Shown here: positions 21,885-30,542 of the stretch, one piece after another
How the letters are laid out: each line of letters begins with the position of its first letter
Numbering within the stretch: position 1 is the first letter of the stretch
Assembly (NCBI RefSeq): GCF_029087225.1
Contig: NZ_JARFJD010000007.1
Coordinates: 62,001 to 126,000 of the forward strand
Reading direction: 5' to 3'
From: Limnobacter olei
GTDB lineage: Bacteria; Pseudomonadota; Gammaproteobacteria; Burkholderiales; Burkholderiaceae_B
Length of the DNA stretch: 64,000 bases
The notes under the pieces: generated by a model
The model's database searches: none
Seen by the model: only the letters and a program-made list of their open reading frames with translations
Told to the model about the DNA's origin: nothing
Translations under genes and position numbers: made by a program

Positions 21885-23500
21885 ATTTTCTTGTTGCTGT
21901 TGCAGGCCTCGCTGGTGTCCCACCAACCATCGGCCTGCATACAGCGAGCCGCTTGAATGAAGCGGTCGCAGAACACATCAAAATCTGCGTCCGTGTAGTT
22001 GTGGCTGAAAATCATTCGCCCTGAACCTACCCAACTCAACATCACGCCAGCTTGCAACAGGTAAAACTGAAACATCCAGTTAAAACGCGATGGGGTGTTG
22101 TACAGAATGGTGAAAATTGAAGTCATGTTTTGCACTTCAACAGGCAATTCCAGTTCTGTCAGGCGTTTGTTCAGTGCTGCACGCCTTGTGTTCCAGACAG
22201 TGTCGACGTTTTGATACATTCGTTCCACTTCAACACCATCAATGTGCTTGAGAAACAGGTTCATGGTTTGCATTACATAAGGATGCGAATTGAATGTACC
22301 CCGCGCAAAGCAGATATCAGCTGGCTTGTCGTTGCGGTAGCGTTTCATCAATTCAGCCTTTCCGCACAACACACCCACAGGCAGGCCACCACCCAGAGTT
22401 TTGCCGTAGGTCACCATGTCGGCACGCACCCCAAAATAATCCTGTGCGCCACCTTTGGCCAAGCGGAAACCCAAAAATACTTCATCAAGAATCAACACAA
22501 TGCCGTTCTCGGTGCACACTTGCCGAAGCTGTTTGAGCCACTGGGTATAAGCCTCTTTGTCGTATCCCGCTTTACGGCCACTGCTGATCAAGGCGGAGTC
22601 TCCTGGCGCATTCGTATTGGGGTGCAGGGCCTGCAACGGGTTCACCAATACGCAGGCAATGTCTTTTCGGGTGGCCAGTACATGCAGTGTACGTCGGCTC
22701 ATCTCTTGTAGCGTCAAGGTTCTATCTGCGCTCACAGGGTTACCGACACCTGGTTGTACATCGCCCCACCAGCCATGGTAGGCACCCGCAAAACGTACTA
22801 TGCGTTGGCGACCGGTGTGGTATTGCGCAAGGCGTACAGCCTGCATCACTGCTTCGGTTCCGCTCATGTGGTATGAAATTTCATCCTGACCGGCCAATGC
22901 CAATATTCTGCGTGTGTTGTCCAGCACCACCGGGTGATAGGGGCCAAGCACTGGCCCCAATGGGTCCATGTCGATGGCTGCCTGGCGGATAAAACTTTTG
23001 TAAGTGTCGTAGCCCAGCAGGTTGGTGCCGTAGGCACCGGTCACATCAATGTAGTCGTTGTCATCAATGTCCCTCAGATGAACTCCCTCCGATTTGCTCA
23101 GAAAAAGTGCGGGCAACAAATTCTCGTTGACCATGTTTCTGAATTGGAAGGGAACGCGGTACTTGTGAGTAAACTGCGCATCGGAAATGCTGCTGATGGC
23201 TTGTTCCAGCAAACGTTTTCCCTGTGGGGCACGCCCCAGCAAATCCCGGGACAACCTGTGGAAACCTTTGCGGCGTTTTTCCACGACCGTATCATGGGCA
23301 CCGTCGCAATTGAAAAACGAATCGCCCTCGAGGCTGTAATGCGGTATCAGTTTCGATATGCGCTTGGCCATGCGAACATGACCGCTTAAGCCGGGGTGTT
23401 TCGCGCGCGACAGTTGAAGCCGGCGGTATGCTTTGAATACAAGGTATGCACTGGCGCTGGCGCCAATGAGTAAAGTCAGGCTGTCAAGGTTCATACACAT
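21821..23500 (-). CDS. Membrane-anchored class III aminotransferase (GSA aminomutase-like)
   Basis: About 559 residues, roughly 130 longer than a typical glutamate-1-semialdehyde aminomutase. An N-terminal hydrophobic helix (SLTLLIGASASAYLVFKAY) and a charged linker precede the PLP fold. Core motifs: HMSGTEAVMQAVRLAQYHT, FAGAYHGWWGD, LILDEVFLGFRLAKGG and the PLP lysine in TYGKTLGGGLPVGVL near residue 365. The cofactor site is complete, so it should be active on an unknown amino or keto substrate at the membrane. Start chosen at ATG 23500 (ATG 23494 equally possible; no clear Shine-Dalgarno). Divergent from psd, and its 3' end overlaps the 21252 gene. It is not likely to be hemL, which lacks the anchor. 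Confidence 0.8.
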   Translation of the reverse strand: MCMNLDSLTLLIGASASAYLVFKAYRRLQLSRAKHPGLSGHVRMAKRISKLIPHYSLEGDSFFNCDGAHDTVVEKRRKGFHRLSRDLLGRAPQGKRLLEQAISSISDAQFTHKYRVPFQFRNMVNENLLPALFLSKSEGVHLRDIDDNDYIDVTGAYGTNLLGYDTYKSFIRQAAIDMDPLGPVLGPYHPVVLDNTRRILALAGQDEISYHMSGTEAVMQAVRLAQYHTGRQRIVRFAGAYHGWWGDVQPGVGNPVSADRTLTLQEMSRRTLHVLATRKDIACVLVNPLQALHPNTNAPGDSALISSGRKAGYDKEAYTQWLKQLRQVCTENGIVLILDEVFLGFRLAKGGAQDYFGVRADMVTYGKTLGGGLPVGVLCGKAELMKRYRNDKPADICFARGTFNSHPYVMQTMNLFLKHIDGVEVERMYQNVDTVWNTRRAALNKRLTELELPVEVQNMTSIFTILYNTPSRFNWMFQFYLLQAGVMLSWVGSGRMIFSHNYTDADFDVFCDRFIQAARCMQADGWWDTSEACNSNKKIQRRVLSETWRALTSSMGSIN

Positions 23501-23628
23501 TTCTGTCAAATACAACAGGTAAGGTTGTACGCCATCTCGGTGACAGGCTGATTAAATTGCAAAAAAACACACAGGTACATTCTGCGCATCAGGCGTCCCG
23601 CATTCAGTTGCAGGAAAGCGCCAACTTC

Positions 23629-24429
23629 ATGTTGACCAACCGAATCCCTCGCTTGTTCAGCTCTTGGTTGATGGGCAAGGTGAGCAAAATCAGACACCCA
23701 TGGTTCGCACAACCTGCCTTGTGGTTGTGGCGCCAATTTGCCGATTTAAACCTGCACGAGGCGCAAAAGCAGCAATTCAATTCCATTCACGATTGTTTCA
23801 CCCGTGCATTGAAGCCGGGTATGCGGCCTGTGGCTAGCAGTGCCTTGGGTACCAGCCCTTGCGATGGAATTCTGGGCGCCCATGGCCTGGTGGAGGACGG
23901 CAGCCTGCTTCAGGTGAAAGGTTTTCCGTACGCCATCGAAGAATTGCTGGTAGACCCAGTAATGGCCATGAAATTTCATGGGCATCAATACCTCACCATC
24001 CGGATTACAGCCAGCATGTATCACCGGATGCATTCGCCAATTGATGGGGTGGTGGAGCAGGTGGATTACATTCACGGCGACACTTGGAATGTGAACCCGG
24101 TGGCACTTAAGCGGGTAGAAAAGCTGTTTTGTAAAAATGAACGTGCGGTGTTAAGTGGCAGAACCGCGCAAGGTGAACCATTCGCCATTGTGCCGGTGGC
24201 GGCTATTTTGGTGGCGGGCATTCGCTTGCATTGCACTGGCCGTGTGTTTAATCAAACCGACCGCGGGCCTCAACGCGTGCGCACCCACACGCCCATTCAC
24301 AAGGGTGAAGAACTGGGTTGGTTTGAGCACGGATCCACCATTGTGTTGTTGGTGCCACCACACTGGAATCTTGTCGAGAGCTTAAGTGAAGGAAGCCGAT
24401 TGTTCATGGGGCAAGCCCTGTTTGAATAA
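23629..24429 (+). CDS. psd: Phosphatidylserine decarboxylase proenzyme
   Basis: 266 residues from ATG 23629, chosen for AGGAAAG 10 bases upstream and because it matches the N terminus of bacterial Psd; an in-frame TTG at 23557 would add 24 residues. Catalytic elements: Asp in SPCDGILG, the His pair in MYHRMHSP and the self-cleavage site HGST near the C terminus, which gives the pyruvoyl group on the alpha chain. E. coli has LGST; here His replaces Leu. It should make phosphatidylethanolamine from phosphatidylserine at the inner membrane. pssA is not adjacent, so a paralogue or a different decarboxylation substrate is possible. The spermidine-synthase-like gene follows 20 bases on. Confidence 0.88.
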   Translation: MLTNRIPRLFSSWLMGKVSKIRHPWFAQPALWLWRQFADLNLHEAQKQQFNSIHDCFTRALKPGMRPVASSALGTSPCDGILGAHGLVEDGSLLQVKGFPYAIEELLVDPVMAMKFHGHQYLTIRITASMYHRMHSPIDGVVEQVDYIHGDTWNVNPVALKRVEKLFCKNERAVLSGRTAQGEPFAIVPVAAILVAGIRLHCTGRVFNQTDRGPQRVRTHTPIHKGEELGWFEHGSTIVLLVPPHWNLVESLSEGSRLFMGQALFE

Positions 24430-24449
24430 TTCGGTTATTCTTTCGCCCT

Positions 24450-25193
24450 ATGGACATATTGATCAGCGAAGAAAAGGGCGTTCGCCAACTGCATTTCGGC
24501 AGTGACTGGGTACAAGGGGCCATGCGCATTGCAAGGCCCTATGCACTCGAGCTTGAATACACCCGCGAAATGATGGCGCCATTGCTGCTGAATTCTGATT
24601 CAAATTGGCCACGCTCCGCTTTGTTTGTCGGTCTTGGGGTGGGGGCCTTGCCCAAGTTTTTACACAAGCACAGGCCCGCCTGCAAAGTCACCGTGGTGGA
24701 AATATCGCATGCAGTGGTTGCCGCTGCGCAAATGCATTTCAAACTGCCGCCGTTTTCCCCAACCTTTCAGGTTGAAGTGAGTTGCGGCGCAGACTACGTG
24801 GCTATTGCGGCAAGCCGCTATTCCCGGCAATTCGACTTGATCATGGTGGATGGTTTTGATGGCAAAGCCAAAGTAGGTCCGTTGAATTCGACTGCGTTTT
24901 ACCTGAACTGCAAGGCCTTGTTGAGTGAGCAGGGGTACCTGGTCGCCAATCTTTTAAGCAATCAGAAAGATTCAACCCAGAGCAAGCAGCGCTTGCTGGA
25001 TGCGTTCGATGGGCATGCAATGGCTTTGGCACCTTGCGCCAGTGGCAATGTGATCGCCGTGGCCCATGCTGGCGCTGGTTTTTCCTTCAGCGAGGCCGAC
25101 TTGTACAGCAACTGTCAACGCCTAAAAGATGAAACTGCCCTAAATTTGTCTAATACAGTGGCCAAACTTATCGAGGCTTCTCCCAAAGTTTAA
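24450..25193 (+). CDS. Spermidine synthase-like protein
   Basis: 247 residues with a Rossmann-type SAM-dependent methyltransferase/aminopropyltransferase fold. ALFVGLGVGALPKFLHKH is the nucleotide-binding glycine motif, VTVVEISHAVVAAA the acidic residue after strand 2, and FDLIMVDGFDGKAKVGPLNS the D-G-F/D-G segment of spermidine synthases. The N-terminal beta-hairpin domain is short (about 40 residues). The fold is clear but polyamine specificity is not, since many such orphans act on other substrates. It follows psd closely (20 bases) and precedes the thioesterase, so it is probably in the same operon. Confidence 0.75.
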   Translation: MDILISEEKGVRQLHFGSDWVQGAMRIARPYALELEYTREMMAPLLLNSDSNWPRSALFVGLGVGALPKFLHKHRPACKVTVVEISHAVVAAAQMHFKLPPFSPTFQVEVSCGADYVAIAASRYSRQFDLIMVDGFDGKAKVGPLNSTAFYLNCKALLSEQGYLVANLLSNQKDSTQSKQRLLDAFDGHAMALAPCASGNVIAVAHAGAGFSFSEADLYSNCQRLKDETALNLSNTVAKLIEASPKV

Positions 25194-25244
25194 ATTGCAT
25201 GCCTAAAATAGGACACAAATTAAACTTACAGAGACTCTGCAGCC

Positions 25245-25694
25245 ATGCAAAACAATCAAGAATCCATTTGGTTTTCCACTCCCAATCTGGAAAACATGAA
25301 TGCCATGTGTAAAAACACAGCCTGTGAGGCGTTGGGCATCGAAATCACCGAAGTGGGGCCCGATTACATTCGCGGCACCATGCCTGCAGACACCCGCACG
25401 TTTCAGCCCTTTGGCCTGGTTCATGGCGGAGCAAATGTGGTGCTTGCTGAAACCTTGGGAAGTATTGGTGCCAATTTGCTGGTTGACAACAGCAAATTTT
25501 ATTGCGTTGGACAAGAGGTCAACGCCAATCATCTGCGTGGCGTTAGAAGCGGCAAAGTGACGGGCACAGCCAAGTTATGGCATGCCGGCAAAAGCTCGCA
25601 AGTCTGGAATATTGAGCTGTACGATGACAGTGGAAAGCTCAGTTGTATTTCCCGACTCACCATGGCCGTTGTGCCCGTTCCCGGTTCAAAATAA
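25245..25694 (+). CDS. Hotdog-fold thioesterase (PaaI type)
   Basis: 149 residues, typical PaaI/YbdB length. The family core is visible: FQPFGLVHGGANVVLAETLGS, with the HGG-x9-E(T/L)-G pattern in which Glu activates water, and NANHLRGVRSGKVTGTAK, a common CoA-binding strand. The N-terminal part (AMCKNTACEALGIEITEVG) starts the fold. It hydrolyses acyl-CoA or aryl-CoA thioesters in the cytoplasm. It lies between the spermidine-synthase-like gene and the DUF2237 gene on the same strand with short gaps, suggesting co-transcription. Substrate not predictable. Confidence 0.88.
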   Translation: MQNNQESIWFSTPNLENMNAMCKNTACEALGIEITEVGPDYIRGTMPADTRTFQPFGLVHGGANVVLAETLGSIGANLLVDNSKFYCVGQEVNANHLRGVRSGKVTGTAKLWHAGKSSQVWNIELYDDSGKLSCISRLTMAVVPVPGSK

Positions 25695-25697
25695 TTC

Positions 25698-26078
25698 ATG
25701 TCGAAAGTTACTGTGAAACAAGATAAAAATGTTCTCGGCGGGCCCTTGCTTGCCTGTTCTTACGCGCCTCTTACTGGTTTTATGCGAGACGGTTGTTGCA
25801 GTACCGGTCCCAACGATTTGGGTCGCCATGTGGTGTGTGCAAAAGTCACTCAAGAGTTTCTGGAATTCCAGTTGCGCATGGGCAATGATTTGATCAGCCC
25901 CATGCCCCAATATCGATTTGCCGGGCTAAAGCCCGGAGACCGATGGTGTGTATGCGCCAGCCGCTGGCTGGAGGCCTATGAGGCTGGGGTGGCGCCGCCT
26001 GTGTATTTGGAGGGAACCAATCAAACTGCACTGGATATCATTCCTTTGGAAACCCTGCTTGAACATTCGATTGTTTGA
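25698..26078 (+). CDS. DUF2237 family protein
   Basis: 126 residues. The family is recognised from NVLGGPLLACSYAPLTGFMRDG, CCSTGPNDLGRHVVCAKVT (landmark blocks), GNDLISPMPQYRFAGLKPGDRWC and APPVYLEGTNQTALD. Five cysteines are conserved in pattern. DUF2237 proteins occur widely in proteobacteria and are often encoded near cell-wall or metal-related genes, but their function is not established. The start is 3 bases after the thioesterase stop and the stop is 8 bases before the methyltransferase start, so an operon is very likely. Confidence 0.85.
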   Translation: MSKVTVKQDKNVLGGPLLACSYAPLTGFMRDGCCSTGPNDLGRHVVCAKVTQEFLEFQLRMGNDLISPMPQYRFAGLKPGDRWCVCASRWLEAYEAGVAPPVYLEGTNQTALDIIPLETLLEHSIV

Positions 26079-26086
26079 AGGCTCTC

Positions 26087-26959
26087 ATGGTTAAAAAACT
26101 TGCCTCGCAGTGGCTGTCTGCGGCCCGCATAAGCCCCACGGCTTTGTACACGGGGCAGGTGTGGCAAACCACAGGTCGCTCTATTCCCGAATTGAAATCC
26201 ATGCCCGCCAGTGCATTGCACCTTGCACTGGCACCTTCCATGTTTGTGTCCAGAAGTTTCGGTGGTCCGACACTCGAAGATTTTTTGTTGGCCCGGCATG
26301 ATCTGATCGATTACCACCTCACTGAACTGATTGAGTCAGGAAAAGTCACTCAAATTATTGAAATCGCTGCCGGTTTATCGCCACGCGGAAGCCGTTTTGT
26401 TGAGCGCTACGGCGACAAAATCACCTATATTGAAGCTGACTTGCCGGGTATGGTCGCCCAAAAGAAAAAGCTGCTGGCCACACGCTTGAGGGCCTGTCCG
26501 AATCACCACATCAAAGTGGTTGATGCTTTTGCCGAGCAGGGTGCACACAGTCTGGATGGTTTGGCCATGCAGTTGGATCGCAGCCAAGGGTTGGCCATCG
26601 TAACCGAAGGGCTATTGAATTATTTTGACAAAGAATCTGTATTGAACCTGTGGGCCAGGATTTCATCGACACTGGCTTTGTTCCAGCACGGGGCTTATCT
26701 TTCCGACATTCACTTGCAGGCCCAAAATTCTGATCCCCTCGCACAGGCTTTCGTAGCGGGGCTTGGCATTTTTGTGCGGGGTAAAGTGCACCTGCATTTC
26801 GAAACTGCGGGTCACCTGCAATTGGCCATGGAGGAACTGGGCATGGCTTGCCAGGTGCTTAAGCCCAGCGACTTTGCAGCGCAAATTCCTGCGTGTTCAG
26901 GCAAAGGTGCAGACTTTTGCCGCATTCTGTTTGCGCGCCCCGCCAGTGCGGTAAAGTAG
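26087..26959 (+). CDS. LCMT-like SAM-dependent methyltransferase
   Basis: 290 residues from ATG 26087, chosen because AAGG lies 5 bases upstream; an in-frame TTG at 26075 overlaps the previous stop. The domain resembles the leucine carboxyl/polyketide O-methyltransferase group: R in FLLARHDLIDYHL, the SAM motif IIEIAAGLSPRGSRF, the acidic ITYIEADLPGMVAQKK and the motif AIVTEGLLNYFD. Such enzymes methylate carboxyl or hydroxyl groups of small molecules. Gene context (thioesterase, aminotransferase, Psd) suggests a small-molecule or lipid pathway, but the substrate is unknown. Confidence 0.8.
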   Translation: MVKKLASQWLSAARISPTALYTGQVWQTTGRSIPELKSMPASALHLALAPSMFVSRSFGGPTLEDFLLARHDLIDYHLTELIESGKVTQIIEIAAGLSPRGSRFVERYGDKITYIEADLPGMVAQKKKLLATRLRACPNHHIKVVDAFAEQGAHSLDGLAMQLDRSQGLAIVTEGLLNYFDKESVLNLWARISSTLALFQHGAYLSDIHLQAQNSDPLAQAFVAGLGIFVRGKVHLHFETAGHLQLAMEELGMACQVLKPSDFAAQIPACSGKGADFCRILFARPASAVK

Positions 26960-26997
26960 ACTGACAAGAAAAAGCAGAACCACCAGCAGGAGACAAC

Positions 26998-28323
26998 ATG
27001 CGATTTGAATTATTGCGAGGCGTAGTGGCCTCGGCAATGTGTTTTGCCCTGAGCGGCACCGTTGCCATCGCCCAAACCGGTTCAGTGAACGCCTTGGGCG
27101 CTGAAATAGCCGGCAATGCGGCCGGTACCATTCCTGAATGGACTGGAGGGCTTACCAAAGCGCCAGCCGGGTTTGATCCCAAAAAGGGCTACGTTGATCC
27201 ATTTGCAGGTGAAAAACCCTTGTTCGTGGTGAACCAAAGTAATTTGGCTCAGCATGAGAAATTTTTGCCTGCTGGGCAAATCGCCTTGATCAAACGCTAT
27301 CCGAACTACAGCATTCCCGTTTACAAAACACATCGCACAGCCGCATTTTCTTCAGAAATGATGACCAGTATCGGAGCCGAAGCTGGCAAGGCCAGGCTAG
27401 CGCATGGCGGCCTTGCAGTTGAGGGGGTTCAATCCACCAGCGTGCCTTTCCCTCAACCCAAAAACGGTCTTGAGGCGGTCTGGAACACCTTGCTTCGTCG
27501 CCCGGCACAAACTTTAAGGTCGCACACGGCTGGCTTTGTGGCAGGCAATGGCGCCAAGCCGATTACATTTGCCAGCAGCCAAACCATTGCGTGGGCGCCA
27601 GCAGTAGGCAAGGCAGGCAGCACGCTGTTGTTTGCACTGATCGGCGAATCTACAAAGCCTTCAGCACAATCAGGCGAAGCGTTGTTGGTGCTTGACACCC
27701 TCAATTTCAAAGAGGACACCCGTAATGCATGGATCGTGAATTCCGGTCAGCGTCGGGTATTGCGCGCACCTGAACTGGTACATGCTGCACCGGCGGGCAA
27801 TACCGATGCTTTGCGTACCGTGGACGATATTTATGGATTCAATGGTTCACCAGAACGTTTTGAGTGGAAGCTGCTTGGCAAGCGTGAAATGTACATTCCT
27901 TATAACAATTACAAGCTGAGCGACAAAAGCCTGAAGTACGACAATATGCTCAATGATGCTTTTTTGAAGCCAGAGTTGACCCGGTTTGAACTGCACAGGG
28001 TGTGGGTGATCGAAGGCATATTGAAGCAGGGCGCAGAACACATCTACTCCAAGCGCATTATGTATGTGGATGAAGACAGTTGGTATGTGGCATTGATGGA
28101 CCAGTACGACACTAAGGGAGAGTTGTGGCGCGTCAAAATGTTGTATTTGATGCAGGCCTACGATGCGCCTGGCTTGTATACCTCTGGGGAAGTGCAACAT
28201 GACTTGAATGCTCGCAAGTCTGTATTCAGTGCTTTCCAGAATGAAGAACCCGCCACTGAATTCAATGTGGCCGTGAAACCGGGCGACTTTACGCCCGCCG
28301 CACTTCGTAAACTGATGCGCTGA
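26998..28323 (+). CDS. DUF1329 outer-membrane-associated protein
   Basis: 441 residues with a Sec signal peptide (VVASAMCFALSGTVAIAQ, likely cleavage after AIA). DUF1329 landmarks are present: GAEIAGNAAGTIPEWTGGL, PNYSIPVYKTHRTAAF, WNTLLRRPAQ, DDIYGFNGSPERFEWKLLGKREMYIPYNNYK (cited as a region, about residues 277-308) and KRIMYVDEDSWYVALMDQYD. The LolA/LolB-like barrel fold suggests transport or carriage of a hydrophobic ligand in the periplasm or at the outer membrane, often next to RND/MmpL genes, none of which are here. AGGAGA lies just before the ATG. Confidence 0.88.
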   Translation: MRFELLRGVVASAMCFALSGTVAIAQTGSVNALGAEIAGNAAGTIPEWTGGLTKAPAGFDPKKGYVDPFAGEKPLFVVNQSNLAQHEKFLPAGQIALIKRYPNYSIPVYKTHRTAAFSSEMMTSIGAEAGKARLAHGGLAVEGVQSTSVPFPQPKNGLEAVWNTLLRRPAQTLRSHTAGFVAGNGAKPITFASSQTIAWAPAVGKAGSTLLFALIGESTKPSAQSGEALLVLDTLNFKEDTRNAWIVNSGQRRVLRAPELVHAAPAGNTDALRTVDDIYGFNGSPERFEWKLLGKREMYIPYNNYKLSDKSLKYDNMLNDAFLKPELTRFELHRVWVIEGILKQGAEHIYSKRIMYVDEDSWYVALMDQYDTKGELWRVKMLYLMQAYDAPGLYTSGEVQHDLNARKSVFSAFQNEEPATEFNVAVKPGDFTPAALRKLMR

Positions 28324-28372
28324 TCCTGAGTGAAAATGCTTTGGTGATTTAGAGTGCTTTTTCATCAGCACC

Positions 28373-28399
28373 GGGCGACCAGCTACTACAATGTCGCCC
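28373..28399. repeat. Inverted repeat before the ABC1/UbiB-type gene
   Basis: GGGCGAC and GTCGCCC are perfect 7-base arms 13 bases apart, about 35 bases before the 28434 start codon. No U tract follows. It may be an operator or a leader hairpin. Confidence 0.35.
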
Positions 28400-28433
28400 A
28401 ACTTACTTTGTATTCGCAAGGACTTTTCGCAGC

Positions 28434-29861
28434 ATGGCCGAGCAGGACAAACCCGACAACGCCGAAGTCAATTCTGATGCTATCGCCGATGGCAGCACCA
28501 TGGACCGCATCAAAACCGGTGCGTTTGAGCGAAACGTCGCATTGACACGCATGGGGGTAGGTGCTGGTGCCAAAATTGCTGGGCACACAGTTCGCAATTT
28601 CTTCCGCCGTGGTGAATCCAAAGACGAGGCCAATCGGAACTTTTATCGCGCGCAGGCGAAAGAACTGGCTGATGAGTTGGGTCGTCTGAAAGGTAGCGTG
28701 ATGAAAGCAGGGCAAATGCTTTCTCTCTATGGGCAATATTTTTTGCCTGAAGAGGCTGTGGAGGTGTTGGCCACACTTCAAGACAACACCCCCGCAGTCA
28801 GTTGGTCGTTTGTTGAACCGCAATTGATTGATGCGCTCGGTGAAAGAACAATTGCGAAGCTCGACATTCATCGAAAGCCGATTGCTGCTGCATCCCTGGG
28901 GCAGGCTCACTTGGCGACCATTAAGGCCACTGGTGAGCAGGTTGTGGTCAAGATTCAGTACCCGGGTGTGGCCAACGCCATTGACACTGACATACGCACC
29001 TTGTCGCGCTTGATTTCCGCGACTCGCCTGGCTCCCAAAGCGCTTGATTTGACCGATGTGTTCAATGAACTGCGCGATATGCTTGTGCGTGAATGCGATT
29101 ATGTCCAGGAGCGGGAATTCACCGAGACGTTTTACGACAGGCTGGCTGATAACCCACGTTTTATTGTGCCCAAGGTGTACCCCGAATTTTGTGCCCAACG
29201 TGTGCTGACAACACGCTATGAGCCTGGGTATTCCGTTTCTTCCAAAGAAGTTCAGGCCTTGTCGCAAAGCCGCAGAAATGCTTTGGCTCAAAGCTTTGCC
29301 GAGCTGTTTGTCACCGAGTTTTTTGAATGGAATCTGGTTCAGACCGATCCTCATTTCGGAAATTACCGGGTTCGTATTGATCCCGATGGTGAGAACGATC
29401 AGATCGTAACGCTCGACTTTGGTGCAACCCGTCCTTTCGACAAATCTTTTGTTGAAAGCTATGGGCGCATTGTTCGGGGATCCCTTCAAGCCGACAGGCA
29501 AGAAGTGGCCCGGGGTGTTCTGGACATTGGATTGATGGATGCCAGTACCCCCCAGTCTTTTCTGGAAGGGTTTGGCGATTTGACCGAACTGATAGTAGAG
29601 CCGTTTCGCAAACCATTTGACCCCATGGTGCCTGATCGGCTTTATACACCGGGCGGTGCTTACCGATTTGGCGACACCGATTTGCCAGCCAGGGTTGGTC
29701 AAACTGCAGCCTTGAAAATGATGTCCAAGCATTTCAAGATACCCCCTCAAGAGATCATTTTTTTGCACCGCCGTATCGGTGGGGTGCTGGTTACCCTGAA
29801 AACCCTGCGAGCTGAACTGCGCCTGCATGCGTTGCTGAAACCTTATTTGGATTTGAATTAA
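28434..29861 (+). CDS. ABC1/UbiB (AarF) family kinase-like protein
   Basis: 475 residues. The atypical kinase fold is marked by KxGQ (SVMKAGQMLSLYG), the Ala-rich loop AAASLGQAH that replaces the glycine loop, the lysine strand VVVKIQYPG, and the catalytic pair DPHFGNY and DFGATRP. UbiB-type proteins bind ATP, act on ubiquinone precursors or lipids, and support coenzyme Q synthesis. Length and the lack of C-terminal membrane helices favour the shorter AarF/MSMEG-type group, so this may not be the ubiquinone UbiB itself. No ubi genes are adjacent. Confidence 0.88.
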   Translation: MAEQDKPDNAEVNSDAIADGSTMDRIKTGAFERNVALTRMGVGAGAKIAGHTVRNFFRRGESKDEANRNFYRAQAKELADELGRLKGSVMKAGQMLSLYGQYFLPEEAVEVLATLQDNTPAVSWSFVEPQLIDALGERTIAKLDIHRKPIAAASLGQAHLATIKATGEQVVVKIQYPGVANAIDTDIRTLSRLISATRLAPKALDLTDVFNELRDMLVRECDYVQEREFTETFYDRLADNPRFIVPKVYPEFCAQRVLTTRYEPGYSVSSKEVQALSQSRRNALAQSFAELFVTEFFEWNLVQTDPHFGNYRVRIDPDGENDQIVTLDFGATRPFDKSFVESYGRIVRGSLQADRQEVARGVLDIGLMDASTPQSFLEGFGDLTELIVEPFRKPFDPMVPDRLYTPGGAYRFGDTDLPARVGQTAALKMMSKHFKIPPQEIIFLHRRIGGVLVTLKTLRAELRLHALLKPYLDLN

Positions 29862-29944
29862 GTTCGAATCAAGCCAGTTTTCTTTGTCCGGAATTGTCAA
29901 CTGAAACTCTGTTTTGAAACAAAAACAGCAGGAACCTTTGCGTC

Positions 29945-29958
29945 TTAGAGCGCTCTAA
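29945..29958. promoter_or_regulatory. Palindromic operator candidate
   Basis: TTAGAGCGCTCTAA is a perfect 14-base palindrome with a central CG, like LacI-family operators. It is in the 225-base space between the UbiB-type gene and the 30087 gene, about 130 bases before that start. No LacI-type gene is near. Confidence 0.4.
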
Positions 29959-30086
29959 ATGTGCGTTAATGGTTATCGCACTGCATATTGATTATCTTTA
30001 TTGAGCATATAGAGTAATTTGCATTGCTCTACCCATCGGCTTGTGATCAAATGATTAGAGTTGTCCTAGACAAAAAGGCGAACAGG

Positions 30087-30500
30087 ATGTCAACAGCGCA
30101 AGACTCAATCGGTGTGGTGGTACTGGAACCCAACAAACAGTTGTTGGACAAAATTTGTGTGTTCGCCCAAAAAGTATGGGGTCAACACGAGGTTTTACCC
30201 CGTCAAACCGGCAAAGAACTTGCGTTGGCCGCTGAGAACCTAGGTGTGGGAGTTGTGGTTGTTCGTGCCAGCTTTCAACGGTCAAGCGCCCTGATTCAAA
30301 ACACTTTGCTCGACATGTATGCGGCAGGCACACAAATCCTGATTATTCAGGACACTCCCTTCAGAGTATCCGAGGCAACATGGGCTTCCTTTGCTGGGCT
30401 TCACTTTTTGTCCGACAAGGCCACAGACGATCAACTGAATGATTTGCTCACAATGACCTTGGTTCGACATTGCATGCCCCAGTTCAACAAATTGATTTGA
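30087..30500 (+). CDS. Receiver-like small protein, unknown function
   Basis: 137 residues from ATG 30087; a longer in-frame start at 30024 lacks a ribosome-binding site. Alternating strands and helices (IGVVVLEPNKQLLDKICVFA, GVGVVVVRASFQ, TQILIIQDTPF, LHFLSDKATDDQLNDLL) resemble a CheY-like alpha/beta fold. VVVLEP stands where receiver domains have an acidic pair, and the strand-3 Asp position reads VVVRAS, with no phosphorylatable Asp. It may be a pseudo-receiver, but no family is recognised. Convergent with the NAPE-PLD-like gene. Confidence 0.6.
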   Translation: MSTAQDSIGVVVLEPNKQLLDKICVFAQKVWGQHEVLPRQTGKELALAAENLGVGVVVVRASFQRSSALIQNTLLDMYAAGTQILIIQDTPFRVSEATWASFAGLHFLSDKATDDQLNDLLTMTLVRHCMPQFNKLI

Positions 30501-30542
30501 CCTAGACAGACAATCTAAGTCATTCACAATTATCTGCCACTG

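Noticed and set aside
28386-29900. 504-residue open frame on the minus strand over the ABC1/UbiB-type gene
   Set aside because: It is the antisense of a gene with complete kinase-like motifs, has no coherent domain, and runs through both ends of that gene.
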